From NCBI GenBank assembly GCA_913019965.1, contig CAJVZR010000004.1, positions 1 to 64,000 on the forward strand: 64,000 bases of DNA, read 5' to 3'. Position numbers and translations under genes: made by a program. Source of the stretch: an uncultured Oleispira sp. GTDB taxonomy: Bacteria > Pseudomonadota > Gammaproteobacteria > Pseudomonadales > Oceanobacteraceae. Below, one piece after another: positions 35,572 to 45,287 of this stretch. Positions within the stretch are counted from its first letter, which is position 1, and each line of letters begins with the position of its first letter. The notes beneath the pieces were generated by a model that had not been told where the DNA came from, searched no databases, and worked only from the letters and a program-made list of their open reading frames with translations.

Positions 35572-38500
35572 TTAAACCTCTGCTTTAGCTAAGGCTTTGA
35601 CCTTGCCGGAAATAAGTAGATAGAAGGCTGGAACGATGATAATGGTTAGTGCCGTACCTAACGTCATACCGCCTACAATTGTCCAACCTATTTGCTCACG
35701 ACTTTCAGCGCCAGCGCCGCTAGCGAGGGCTAAGGGAATAGCCCCTAGAACCATGGCTGCTGTGGTCATCAGAATAGGGCGCAAGCGTAATTTAGCCGAC
35801 TCAATAACCGCTTCAAGTTTCGATGCTCCGGTTTCTTGTAACTGGTTAGCAAATTCAACGATTAAGATACCGTGCTTGGTGATTAAACCGACCAGAGTAA
35901 TTAATCCAATCTGACTATATACGTTGATCGAGCCACCTGTTGCCCATAATGCTAATAGCGCCCCCAACATAGCCGTAGGCACTGAAAACATAATAATCAG
36001 TGGGCTGCGGAAACTTTCAAACTGAGCGGCGAGTACCAGGTAAATAAAGATCAGTGCCAAAGTGAAAGCAAAAGTTAAACTACTGCCCGTTTTAATGAAC
36101 TCACGCAATTGACCACCATAATCAACTTGAATACCCGCTTGGCCTTTACTTAATTCCGCCACGGTGGCATCTAAGAATTCACGCGCTTGTTGCTGGCTAA
36201 AGCCAGGGTTTAATGCCGCTTGGATGGTGGCCGACTTTAATTTATTAAAGTGATTCAATTCTTTCGGCGCAATGGTTTCACTGACGTTAACCAAATTGGC
36301 CAGTTGCACCATTTCACCACTGCTTGAACGCACATAAACATTGGTTAGATCATTCGGGTTCGAGCGATCAACATCAGCTACTTGAACAACAACATTATAC
36401 TGCTCACCGTCACGCTTGAAGCGAGTGATTTCACGGCCGGCGATCATGGTTTCTAGCGTTCGGCCAATCGTTTCTACACCCACGCCTACAGAAGCGGCTT
36501 TTTCACGGTCGACATCAATGGCTAATTCCGGTTTGTTCAGCTTTAAGTCGATGTCTGGCTGAGCGAACATTGGATTAGTCCATACCTTCATCATCACCTG
36601 CGAGGTTAAAGCCTGCAGTTCTTCATAAGAACCTGTGGTTTGGATAACAAACTCTACCGGACGCGAAACAATACTTTGCCCTAGCGACGGTGGATTCATT
36701 GGGAATGACATTACCCCAGTGATACCACCAAACATGGGACCCATTAGGCTACCTGCAATTTCTTGTTGCGAGCGCTCGCGCTCTTCCCAAGGATCTAGTT
36801 GTACAAACTGCATGCTGTTGGTGCTCGTAGGGAAGCCGACGATAGAGAAGTAACTATTGGCTTCAGGAACCTTTTCTAATACCCCTTCGATTTGGCGTGT
36901 ATATTTATCGACAAATTCCGTTGATGAACCTTCTGGCGCGAGGGCAAAACCAATTACAAAGCCACGGTCTTCTGATGGGGAAAGCTCTTGCGGTAGCTGG
37001 GTATAAACCAGTGCGCTTAATAAAATAGTCGCTAAACCCAGGCTTGCAACTAATAGTGGAAAGGCGAGGACCTTACGTAATAGTTTTTCGTAGCCATCCG
37101 CCATCCCATTGAGAACTTTCTCACCCCAAAGATAAAATTTCCCTGGGTTACTATTATGCTTCAGCATGCGTGATGCCATCATTGGAGAAAGGGTCAGTGC
37201 AACAAACCCCGAGACGATAACTGCACCCGCAAGAGTCAGAGCAAATTCGGTAATTAACTTACCGGTTCGACCTTCAGTAAACGCGATAGGTGCGAAAACG
37301 GCGGCAAGGGTTAGTGTCATTGCGACAACGGCAAAACCAATTTCTTTCATGCCTTTAAAAGCCGCTTGAATTGGCTCCATGCCATCTTCAATATGACGGT
37401 AGATGTTTTCTAATACCACAATGGCATCATCAACCACTAAACCAATCGCTAAGACTAAGGCTAATAAGGTTAAGGTATTAACACTGAAGCCAAACAGGCT
37501 CATGATGGCAAAGCCACCAATTAATGAAACGGGAATGGTAATTAACGGAATGAGCGTTGCGCGAGCATTGCGTAAGAAGAGGTAGATAACCAATATCACC
37601 AGCATTACGGCTTCAAATATGGTGGTTTTAACCGATTGAATGGATTTATCAATAAATACGGAGGAGTCATAGGCGATATTAACCGCTACCCCTTGAGGCA
37701 ATTTTTCGCTGATCTCAGATAACAAGGTTTGCACACCACTGGAAACATCCAATGGATTTGCCGTTGATTGCTTAACGACACCGAGAGCAACAGCACTGCG
37801 ACCACTGAAGCGGGAAATTACACGTTCGGCTTCTGGCCCAACTTCAATATTAGCGACGTCAGCTAGACGTACTAGGTAGCCATTTTCATTACGTAGAATA
37901 ATGTTTTCAAATTGTTGTGGTTCATTCAAGTCCGTTTGAGTCAGTACCGTAAACTCACGCTCAGTACTTTCAATACGGCCCGCAGGAACTTCTAAATTCT
38001 GACTGCGTAATGCGGCTTCGATATCTTGACTGGTAATGCCATAGGCCGCCATTCGGGTTCGGTCTAACCAGATGCGCATGGCATAACGGCGTTCACCCAC
38101 AATTTCAACACTGGCAACACCAGCAACAGTTTGTAGTGGATCACGCACTTGGCGTTCAGCAATGTCCGTTACTTGCAGAGCCGTATGACGATCACTGGAA
38201 AAGGCGAGCCAGATAATAGGCTGTGCATCAGCTTCTACTTTAGCAACAATTGGTTCTTCAATATCTTCGGGTAATTGTCCGCGCACACGACCGACACGGT
38301 CACGGACATCGCTGGCGGCAGAATCAGGATCTCGATCAAGCTTAAAGGTCAGTGTGATCTGAGATTGTTCAGAGCGGCTTTTCGACGACATAAAATCAAT
38401 GCCTTCGATACCGGATAAAGAATCTTCCAAAATCTGGGTGACCTGGCTTTCCATAATCTTCGCATTGGCACCGGCGTAAGAGGTTGAAACTGTTACCACA

Positions 38501-38628
38501 GGGACATCAATGTTGGGATATTCTCGTACCGGTAAGCCTTGATAGGCGATGATACCGATCAAGACTACAAGTATGTTCATCACCGTCGCCAATACTGGGC
38601 GAGAGATGCTTAATTCAGATATTTTCAT
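35572..38628 (-). CDS. RND-family multidrug efflux permease (classical proton relay)
   Basis: A 1018-residue HAE1-type RND pump. Here the classical relay is intact: D400/D401 in GLVVDDAIVVLEN (TM4) and K918 in GLITKHGILIVEF (TM10), as in AcrB. The N-terminus MKISELSISRPVLATV and the LPVREYPNIDVPVVTV segment are the usual MexF/VexH-type pattern, and QTTGSYEELQALTS lies in the second loop. It is expressed with the adaptor gene six bases upstream. No regulator or outer-membrane factor lies next to it. Likely substrates are antibiotics, dyes or bile-like amphiphiles. Confidence 0.95.
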   Translation of the reverse strand: MKISELSISRPVLATVMNILVVLIGIIAYQGLPVREYPNIDVPVVTVSTSYAGANAKIMESQVTQILEDSLSGIEGIDFMSSKSRSEQSQITLTFKLDRDPDSAASDVRDRVGRVRGQLPEDIEEPIVAKVEADAQPIIWLAFSSDRHTALQVTDIAERQVRDPLQTVAGVASVEIVGERRYAMRIWLDRTRMAAYGITSQDIEAALRSQNLEVPAGRIESTEREFTVLTQTDLNEPQQFENIILRNENGYLVRLADVANIEVGPEAERVISRFSGRSAVALGVVKQSTANPLDVSSGVQTLLSEISEKLPQGVAVNIAYDSSVFIDKSIQSVKTTIFEAVMLVILVIYLFLRNARATLIPLITIPVSLIGGFAIMSLFGFSVNTLTLLALVLAIGLVVDDAIVVLENIYRHIEDGMEPIQAAFKGMKEIGFAVVAMTLTLAAVFAPIAFTEGRTGKLITEFALTLAGAVIVSGFVALTLSPMMASRMLKHNSNPGKFYLWGEKVLNGMADGYEKLLRKVLAFPLLVASLGLATILLSALVYTQLPQELSPSEDRGFVIGFALAPEGSSTEFVDKYTRQIEGVLEKVPEANSYFSIVGFPTSTNSMQFVQLDPWEERERSQQEIAGSLMGPMFGGITGVMSFPMNPPSLGQSIVSRPVEFVIQTTGSYEELQALTSQVMMKVWTNPMFAQPDIDLKLNKPELAIDVDREKAASVGVGVETIGRTLETMIAGREITRFKRDGEQYNVVVQVADVDRSNPNDLTNVYVRSSSGEMVQLANLVNVSETIAPKELNHFNKLKSATIQAALNPGFSQQQAREFLDATVAELSKGQAGIQVDYGGQLREFIKTGSSLTFAFTLALIFIYLVLAAQFESFRSPLIIMFSVPTAMLGALLALWATGGSINVYSQIGLITLVGLITKHGILIVEFANQLQETGASKLEAVIESAKLRLRPILMTTAAMVLGAIPLALASGAGAESREQIGWTIVGGMTLGTALTIIIVPAFYLLISGKVKALAKAEV

Positions 38629-38634
38629 TGATGA

Positions 38635-39783
38635 TTACTCCTGTTCAGCTTGAGGCTTTTCAGCAGTTTCATTTTTAGCAGTACTACCATCAACAAAAAT
38701 AGGGGTGATGCCTGTGCCTGGTTGTAGCTTCAATTGCCCAGCCGTGATGACCACGTCGCCAGCATTAATTCCGGTTAACGCAATGGTGCCATTTTGACGC
38801 TGGCCTAGTTGTACCGGAACAGGAGTCACCTTCTCATCTTTGTATAGATAGACTAAGAATCCAGTACCTTGTGGGATTAAGGCCTGTTCTGGCACGATAA
38901 TGAGGTCTTGTTGTTTAACCAATAGTTGAACTTTTGCAAATAAACCGGGACGTAATTTTTTATCCGTATTAGGCAGCAGGGCGCGGACTAATATGTTACG
39001 TCCTTGTTCGCTGATCTGCGGACTGATTGCAGTAACGCTACCGTGGAATGATTCACCTGGAAAAGCCGATAAGCTTATGGAGAGTGTTTGCCCAACTGCG
39101 ACTTGTGGTAAATAGACTTCTGGAATACGGAAATCAAGCTTCATACTATTAATGTCGACAATTTCCAGCATGTCGGAGCCCGCTGTGATGTAGTCACCTG
39201 GGCTGAATTGGCGTAAACCAACAATGCCAGTGAAAGGCGCACTTAAGGTCATCTTGTTTAAAGTGAACTTGGCTTGCTCAAGTTGGGCTTCGTTAATGCG
39301 CATCTGGGCTAATGCTGAATCTTTGGCGGTTTCTGAAATAGCCCCATTTTTGAACAGTTTACTCACTCGACGGTATTCCGCTTCACTCAAGGAAACACGG
39401 GCTTTAGCTTCATCGACTTGGGCACGATATAGCGCATCGTCAAAATGAATTAGTGCGGTATCTTTAGTGACCGTTTGACCTTCATCAAAAGAGATTTTGT
39501 CAATACGTCCGGTTATTTCTGGGCGTAAAACTAAGGCTTCATTGGCCTTTAAGCTGCCAACGGCTTCGATATAAGTGGGGATGCTTTGCTCGGTGGCATG
39601 CACGACTTCTGCGGGTAAACCTTGAGCGTTGACCTGTATGGGTAAATAGCTGGCGATTAAAAAGCTAGAGAGCGCAACTTTTGATAAAGCTCGTTTTGCG
39701 AATGTTCGTTTTGTGAGAGCTTGGTTTGTTGATTGTCTTACTGTGCGCTGAAAATCAGCGCTATTGTTGAAGGTCGATAACAT
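38635..39783 (-). CDS. RND efflux adaptor (membrane fusion protein)
   Basis: A 382-residue adaptor for the pump encoded six bases downstream. The N-terminus is long and basic before a hydrophobic segment (KVALSSFLIASYLPIQV then NAQGL), which is unusual for a signal peptide, but no later ATG is better. Lipoyl half-motifs are ITGRIDKISFDEGQTV and LSAPFTGIVGLRQFSPGD, flanking a hairpin containing RVSKLFKNGAISETAKDS. A barrel domain and an extended C-terminus rich in Glu and Lys (TAKNETAEKPQAEQE) follow. The call is certain; the start is less so. Confidence 0.9.
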   Translation of the reverse strand: MLSTFNNSADFQRTVRQSTNQALTKRTFAKRALSKVALSSFLIASYLPIQVNAQGLPAEVVHATEQSIPTYIEAVGSLKANEALVLRPEITGRIDKISFDEGQTVTKDTALIHFDDALYRAQVDEAKARVSLSEAEYRRVSKLFKNGAISETAKDSALAQMRINEAQLEQAKFTLNKMTLSAPFTGIVGLRQFSPGDYITAGSDMLEIVDINSMKLDFRIPEVYLPQVAVGQTLSISLSAFPGESFHGSVTAISPQISEQGRNILVRALLPNTDKKLRPGLFAKVQLLVKQQDLIIVPEQALIPQGTGFLVYLYKDEKVTPVPVQLGQRQNGTIALTGINAGDVVITAGQLKLQPGTGITPIFVDGSTAKNETAEKPQAEQE

Positions 39784-40008
39784 AATAAGGCCCGATTGTA
39801 GAATTATAATATGTTGCCATTAGAACGGTTATTATCATTAACCACTAGACCCCAATTTCGGGAAGGGTTGTTGACGGATATGGAACAATGATAGTTAAAA
39901 ATGCAGAGTTATCATTCGAGAGTAAATTAATGTCAGTTAATCAGGCACTTTATGGCTTAATGACAGTCTGAATTTCGGATTTAGAGTTAATTATTGTATA
40001 GGTTGCTC

Positions 40009-40857
40009 ATGGTTTTATTTATTTACACCAGTATTGCATTGCTCGCTTTCGCCGCGAATTCCTTATTGTGCCGAATGGCCTTGGTCGATGGTGCCATCGA
40101 ACCATTGCCTTTTACCTTAGTTCGCCTAATTTCAGGGGCGTTATTATTAGCGCTATTGGTAAGGCCTTCTCTGCAAGAAGTAAAAAATCTGAAGGATATT
40201 CAAGGCAGTAAAACCTCTTGGCTTTCGGCGCTGAGTTTATCTGTTTATGCCTTTGCCTTCTCTTGGGCTTATGTGGGTATGGATACGGGGATGGGGGCAT
40301 TAATCTTATTTGCCAGCATTCAGATCATATTAAATGTTGTCGCCCAGATATTGGGAGCAAAGGTGAATGCACTCACCCTCGTTGGCATAGTGGTCGCATT
40401 TAGTGGCTTGGTCATTTTACTCTTGCCAGGTCAGTCAGCCCCTGATTTTACCAGTGCAGCCATTATGATAATTGCTGGCTTAGGTTGGGCTGGGTTCGTA
40501 TTTTCTGGGCGTAATAGTCAGCAGCCTTTAAAAGAGGTCGCGATTGCTTTTCGTTGGTCATTATTATGGTGTATACCGTTGATCTTTATTATTGATTGGC
40601 AGGGTAGTAGCCTGAGGGGAATAAGCTTAGCCGTTGTATCGGGAACTTTAGCCTCCGGTTTAGGCTATGCTCTTTGGTATAAAGTATTACCTCAATTAGG
40701 TTTACAAAATGCCGCACAAGTTCAACTTGCGGTACCGGTTCTTGCGATGATTATGGGTATTATTTTCTTAACTGAACAAATATCGCTAACCATGTTAGTC
40801 GCTTGTGCTTTGATATTGGTAGGGATCACCCTAGCGATTCGCAGTAAGAAAGTTTGA
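40009..40857 (+). CDS. EamA-family (DMT superfamily) transporter
   Basis: A 282-residue inner-membrane protein with ten predicted helices in two EamA repeats. I start it at ATG 40009 (MVLFIYTSIALLAFA); a TTG 15 bases upstream extends it by five residues. The first repeat runs through FTLVRLISGALLLALLV, and the second repeats the pattern in LGWAGFVFSGR and FLTEQISLTMLVACALILVG. The family exports amino acids, nucleotides and drugs; the substrate here is unknown. It is followed by the TIGR03546-like gene, 81 bases on, on the same strand. Confidence 0.85.
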   Translation: MVLFIYTSIALLAFAANSLLCRMALVDGAIEPLPFTLVRLISGALLLALLVRPSLQEVKNLKDIQGSKTSWLSALSLSVYAFAFSWAYVGMDTGMGALILFASIQIILNVVAQILGAKVNALTLVGIVVAFSGLVILLLPGQSAPDFTSAAIMIIAGLGWAGFVFSGRNSQQPLKEVAIAFRWSLLWCIPLIFIIDWQGSSLRGISLAVVSGTLASGLGYALWYKVLPQLGLQNAAQVQLAVPVLAMIMGIIFLTEQISLTMLVACALILVGITLAIRSKKV

Positions 40858-40938
40858 ATCTTTGGGATTTACTTTATTTATCGCGCTGCAGTTACTAAGA
40901 TAGCCTTAACTAAATACTCTCCTTAATAAGGAAACCTT

Positions 40939-41445
40939 ATGATTGCTATGTTAGCCAAGTTGCTAAAGGCATTAAACTCCGACTCGGCCCCAGGTCAAAT
41001 TGCCTTAGCATTTGCTTTGGCTCTCATAACTGGACTTACTCCCTTGCTCAGTTTGCACAATGTATTGATTCTCTTCATCGCGTGTATCGTACGGATTAAT
41101 TTTGGTGCTTTCCTATTGGGCACATTATTTTTCAGTGGTTTAGCGTATTTGATTGATCCAGCGGCGATCTCATTAGGAGAGACTTTGTTAAATAATACAA
41201 GCTATCAAGCCTTCTGGATTGACCTTTACCAAAGTGATTTTTGGCGTGCTACTCGTTTTAATAACACCTTGGTTTTAGGCAGTCTTGTCATTGCTATTAT
41301 TGCTTTTATTCCCGTACTGTTAATAAGCCTTTGGTTGATTTCGGCGTATCGTCATAAATTAATGGCTTGGGTCGATAAGCTTAAAATTATGAAAGTGTTA
41401 AAAGCCAGTAAGTTTTATAAAGTTTACCAAGCGCTAGCGGAATAA
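40939..41445 (+). CDS. TIGR03546-like membrane protein
   Basis: A 168-residue membrane protein resembling the TIGR03546 family. It has a short N-terminal region (LAKLLKALNSDSAPGQIALA) and about four helices (LALITGLTPLLSLHNVLILF, FGAFLLGTLFFSGLAYLI, LGSLVIAIIAFIPVLLISLW). Related domains are seen in DUF2062-type proteins. The start has an AAGGA site. It ends ten bases before the TIGR03545-like gene, and this pair is known to occur together in bacteria. Function is not known; the partner has an AsmA-like look, suggesting envelope lipid work. Confidence 0.8.
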   Translation: MIAMLAKLLKALNSDSAPGQIALAFALALITGLTPLLSLHNVLILFIACIVRINFGAFLLGTLFFSGLAYLIDPAAISLGETLLNNTSYQAFWIDLYQSDFWRATRFNNTLVLGSLVIAIIAFIPVLLISLWLISAYRHKLMAWVDKLKIMKVLKASKFYKVYQALAE

Positions 41446-41455
41446 GGAGAGCAAT

Positions 41456-43387
41456 ATGAAACAATGGATTCGCTGGTCTGGTTTAGCAGGCTTTATCGTC
41501 ATCGCTGGTTTATTAATTTTAGGCTGGTTATTTGCCGCTGCCCCATTAATTAAATACAGTATTGAAACCTTTGGTAGCCAAGCGGCTAATGCAAAAGTTG
41601 AAGTTGAAAATATTAATTTAACCTTTGATCCGTTTGGTATTGAGGTTCAAGGTTTACAAATCGCCAATGCAGAAAAACCCTTGGAAAACTTGATTCAGTT
41701 TGAGCGTGCGGTTGCAGATATCGAACTATTACCCCTGTTATTAGGCAAGGGCATCGTAAATGAAGTTGCGCTAACTGGAGTGGCTTTTTCAACGGCGCGT
41801 CAGACCTCAGGGGCTTTAGAGCGAGTGGATGTTCCCACGACCGATAATTCATCCGATAAAAGGCTTGAGGATAGCGATAATATCGCTGCAAAGGATAAAA
41901 CTAAGGACGATGAAGCGGGCCAAGCGCTTCCGAGTGCTGACGATTTATTAGCCCGTGAGCCGTTATTAACCGAGCAGCGTGGTAAAGCCTTTAAACAGAG
42001 TTTTGAGCGTATTAAGTCCGAGTCTGATGACGCGATTGCAGCATTACCCGATAGCAAAACGTTTGCTTCCTACGAAGATGATTTTAACCGTATTACTTCC
42101 GGTCGCTTTGATTCAGTCAAAGATTTTCAACAACGTAAGAAAGAATTTGATGCGTTAAAAAAGCGTATTAAGCAGGATAAAAAAGCGATTGAGCAGGCCC
42201 AAAAAGTGTTATCTTCTGGCAAAAAAGACCTGCAAGGTCAGTGGGCTGGTTTACAAAGCGCGCCGAGTGAAGATTTTAACAATCTAAAAGGCAAATATAA
42301 GCTGGATGCGGGTGGTATCGCCAACCTAAGCCGATTGTTGTTTGGCGATAAAGTAGGTGAATGGTCTGAGCAAGGACTGTATTGGTATGAAAAAGTTCGT
42401 CCATTTTTAGTCTCAGATGACGAAGCGGATAGCGAAGATGTTGAGCATGTTCGTGCTCAGGGGCGCTTTGTTCATTTTGCTACGGATCGTCCATTACCCG
42501 ATTTATTGATTCGTGAAGTAAACCTAGCACTGCAACTTACGACGGCAGAAACTGAATTAGGTGAAGTTGCTGTATCTGTCTATGACATCACTCATCAGCA
42601 AGATATCATTGGTCGCCCCACGCGTCTTATTGCTAAGGGCGACGGCTTAAAAAATATTCAATCATTAAACCTTAATGGCATTTTAGATCATCGACAGGCT
42701 CCAGGTAAGGACAGTTTTGATCTTGAAATACAGGGCATGGTACTGAAAAACTATGACGTTGGAGCGATGGGATTAAAGCTCAACCAGAGTCAGGTAGAGA
42801 TAAAAGGTCAGGCGGAGTTAATTAATGGCATCATTGATGCCAATACTGTCGCTCAATTTGAGCAAGCTCAGTTCAGTTCAAAAGATAGAACTCAAGTCGC
42901 CATTGAAATGTCGAAAGCATTAGCGAAAGTTAAGAATTTTGATATTAGAGCAAAAGCCAAAGGGGAGTTGACCGCACCTAAGGTGTCGATTACTTCAAAT
43001 CTAGACAGTCAGCTTAACACTGCGTTTAACCAGCGTTTAAAAGAAAAGCAAAAGGAGCTGGAAAAACAGCTAGAAAAGAAACTCAATGAAAAACTGCTCT
43101 CTTATGCAGGGGGGTATCAAGATCAACTTAAGGCCATGGATTTAGCCAATGGCTCAGTTGCAGACAAACAAAAGAAGCTACAAAAGCTAGCGAAGACCGA
43201 GTTATCGTCTTTTGAAGAGCAGAAGAAAGCCGATGCTAAGCGAAAGCTAGAAAAAGAGCGTAAAGCGAAAGAAGCTAAGCTAGCAGAAGAAAAACGTAAA
43301 GCGCAAGCAAAAGCAAAAGCGGCTGCGGATAAAAAGCGTAAGCAGTTAGAAAAAGAAGCCAAGGAAAAGTTTAAAAAGCTATTCTAA
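41456..43387 (+). CDS. TIGR03545-like protein (AsmA-like envelope protein)
   Basis: A 643-residue protein with one N-terminal membrane anchor (about residues 11-33, LAGFIVIAGLLILGWLFAAA) and a large periplasmic body. The NLTFDPFGIEVQGLQIAN segment just after the anchor has the pattern of AsmA-like proteins, and the rest is beta-rich with helical stretches. A long Lys/Glu/Ala-rich coiled coil of about 60 residues ends the protein (from about residue 580). It is paired with the TIGR03546-like gene. AsmA-like proteins carry phospholipids between membranes; the same role here is inference. GC and codon use look like the neighbours. Confidence 0.8.
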   Translation: MKQWIRWSGLAGFIVIAGLLILGWLFAAAPLIKYSIETFGSQAANAKVEVENINLTFDPFGIEVQGLQIANAEKPLENLIQFERAVADIELLPLLLGKGIVNEVALTGVAFSTARQTSGALERVDVPTTDNSSDKRLEDSDNIAAKDKTKDDEAGQALPSADDLLAREPLLTEQRGKAFKQSFERIKSESDDAIAALPDSKTFASYEDDFNRITSGRFDSVKDFQQRKKEFDALKKRIKQDKKAIEQAQKVLSSGKKDLQGQWAGLQSAPSEDFNNLKGKYKLDAGGIANLSRLLFGDKVGEWSEQGLYWYEKVRPFLVSDDEADSEDVEHVRAQGRFVHFATDRPLPDLLIREVNLALQLTTAETELGEVAVSVYDITHQQDIIGRPTRLIAKGDGLKNIQSLNLNGILDHRQAPGKDSFDLEIQGMVLKNYDVGAMGLKLNQSQVEIKGQAELINGIIDANTVAQFEQAQFSSKDRTQVAIEMSKALAKVKNFDIRAKAKGELTAPKVSITSNLDSQLNTAFNQRLKEKQKELEKQLEKKLNEKLLSYAGGYQDQLKAMDLANGSVADKQKKLQKLAKTELSSFEEQKKADAKRKLEKERKAKEAKLAEEKRKAQAKAKAAADKKRKQLEKEAKEKFKKLF

Positions 43388-43401
43388 CGCCTGAGTAGAA
43401 T

Positions 43402-43457
43402 GCGCCTAGACCGATATTCGTAAGCCTTGTAAACTGCTGATATCATTGTCTAGGCGC
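43402..43457 (+). promoter_or_regulatory. Long hairpin over the recJ ribosome-binding region
   Basis: GCGCCTAGAC (43402-43411) and GTCTAGGCGC (43448-43457) are perfect inverted arms; inner GATAT (43413-43417) and ATATC (43440-43444) extend the stem. The 3' arm contains TAGG, the only Shine-Dalgarno-like sequence, and ends five bases before the recJ ATG at 43463. It could hide the ribosome-binding site. Confidence 0.5.
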
Positions 43458-43462
43458 GTATT

Positions 43463-45250
43463 ATGTCCGTTAAGATTGAACGCCAAGTTCACGCAAGTAC
43501 TTCAGAATCCACTGCTCTTTTAGGCAATATTCACCCTATTTTATCCTCTGTATATCAAGCACGTGGTATTCAATCTGCGGATGAACTGCAGCACGAGTTA
43601 AAAGGTTTATTACCTTTTCATCAATTGCATGATATTGAAAAAGCCGCGAATCTTATTGCCGATGCCATTGAGCGTCAGGAGCGAATTCTTATTGTTGGGG
43701 ACTTTGATGCGGATGGAGCGACCAGTACTGCGTTAGCGATCCGCGCCTTACGCCAATTTGGCGCCCATGAAGCCTGCTATCTCGTTCCCAACCGTTTTGA
43801 ATATGGCTACGGTCTTACACCGGAAATTGTTGAGGTGGCGCGCCACATGCAACCTCAGCTATTGATTACGGTTGATAATGGAATTTCATCCATTGCTGGG
43901 GTGAAAGCTGCAAAAGAGTACGGCATCAAGGTCGTCGTGACTGATCACCACTTAGCGGCGGATGAGTTGCCGGATGCCGATGCGATCGTCAATCCGAATC
44001 AACCCGCATGCCAGTTTGAATCAAAAGCCGCGTGTGGCTGTGCAGTGATTTTTTATGCCATGACGGCAGTGCGCATCGAATTAAGAAAACGCAATTGGTT
44101 TAGCAATCGTACAGAGCCCAATATGGCTCAGTTTCTTGACCTGCTCGCACTTGCTTCCGTTGCAGATGTTGTTCCTTTAGATAAAAACAACCGCATCTTA
44201 GTCGACCAAGGGCTAAAGCGAATCCGAGCAGGAAAATCCATTGCCGGCATTCGTGCGTTATTAAAAATTGGCGGCAAGCAAGCTAATAGCTTAGTAGCCA
44301 GTGATTTAGGCTTTGCCATTGGACCGCGCTTAAATGCGGCGGGCCGTTTAGATGATATGTCTACGGGAATTGAGTGCTTACTAACCGATAATGATGCCCT
44401 AGCGGATCAATATGCTGAAGAGCTAAACTCTCTCAACGAAGAACGTAAAAATATCGAACGCGAAATGCAGCAGCAAGCAATGAGCTGGTTGCAATCCCAA
44501 GGTAAGGTATTGACCGAGCTTGAAGGAGAGGCGAACCAATTACCCTGGGGGTTATGTATACACGATGCGGATTGGCATCAGGGGGTTATCGGCATTCTGG
44601 CATCCCGAATAAAAGATAAAGTGCATAGACCGGTTATTGCTTTTGCTAATGCCGAGCTGGCTAAAGACGTCAGTGAAAACGATGCGAGAGAGCTGCAAGA
44701 GATAAAAGGCTCCGCCCGTTCGATTCCTGGATTGCATATTCGAGATGCGTTGGATTTGATTGCCAAACGTCGGCCGGATATTTTGACCAAGTTTGGCGGT
44801 CATGCCATGGCGGCAGGGTTGAGTATCAAGCTGAAACACTATGAAGAATTTCAGTTGTTATTTGATCAAGTCTGCCATGAACTATTAACCCCTGAACAGT
44901 TGGATCAGGTAATTCTTAGTGATGGTGAGTTGAGCGCGCAAGATTTTAATTTGAATCTCGCGGCTTTGCTGAAATACGCAGGACCCTGGGGGCAGCAATT
45001 TCCAGAACCTATTTTTGATGGCTGCTTTAATATCATTAATCAGCGTATCGTCGGTTCGAATCACCTCAAATTAAACTTAGGGATTATTGGCACTCAGCAG
45101 TGTATTGATGCGATCGCGTTTAATATAGATTTAGACGATTGGACCGATGAATCTTGTCAGCAAATACGCTGTGCTTATCAGCTTGATATTAATGAATTTC
45201 GGGGTAATCAAAGTGTCCAATTACTGGTTCGTCACATCGAAAAACGTTAG
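43463..45250 (+). CDS. recJ: Single-stranded-DNA-specific exonuclease RecJ
   Basis: RecJ degrades single-stranded DNA 5' to 3' in recombination and mismatch repair. The 595 residues match the family (577 in E. coli). DHH-family motifs are clear: GDFDADGATSTALA (motif I), LLITVDNGIS (motif II) and VTDHHLAADELPDADAIVN (the DHH motif itself), with GPRLNAAGRLDDM and the DHHA1 motif KFGGHAMAAGLSI later. An OB-fold and C-terminal part follow. The ATG at 43463 lies behind a long hairpin (43402-43457). It is in line with the TIGR03545/TIGR03546 pair, but the hairpin suggests separate control. Confidence 0.96.
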   Translation: MSVKIERQVHASTSESTALLGNIHPILSSVYQARGIQSADELQHELKGLLPFHQLHDIEKAANLIADAIERQERILIVGDFDADGATSTALAIRALRQFGAHEACYLVPNRFEYGYGLTPEIVEVARHMQPQLLITVDNGISSIAGVKAAKEYGIKVVVTDHHLAADELPDADAIVNPNQPACQFESKAACGCAVIFYAMTAVRIELRKRNWFSNRTEPNMAQFLDLLALASVADVVPLDKNNRILVDQGLKRIRAGKSIAGIRALLKIGGKQANSLVASDLGFAIGPRLNAAGRLDDMSTGIECLLTDNDALADQYAEELNSLNEERKNIEREMQQQAMSWLQSQGKVLTELEGEANQLPWGLCIHDADWHQGVIGILASRIKDKVHRPVIAFANAELAKDVSENDARELQEIKGSARSIPGLHIRDALDLIAKRRPDILTKFGGHAMAAGLSIKLKHYEEFQLLFDQVCHELLTPEQLDQVILSDGELSAQDFNLNLAALLKYAGPWGQQFPEPIFDGCFNIINQRIVGSNHLKLNLGIIGTQQCIDAIAFNIDLDDWTDESCQQIRCAYQLDINEFRGNQSVQLLVRHIEKR

Positions 45251-45287
45251 CCCTAGTTAAAAAATAAAACAGAGATGAAATAATTAA

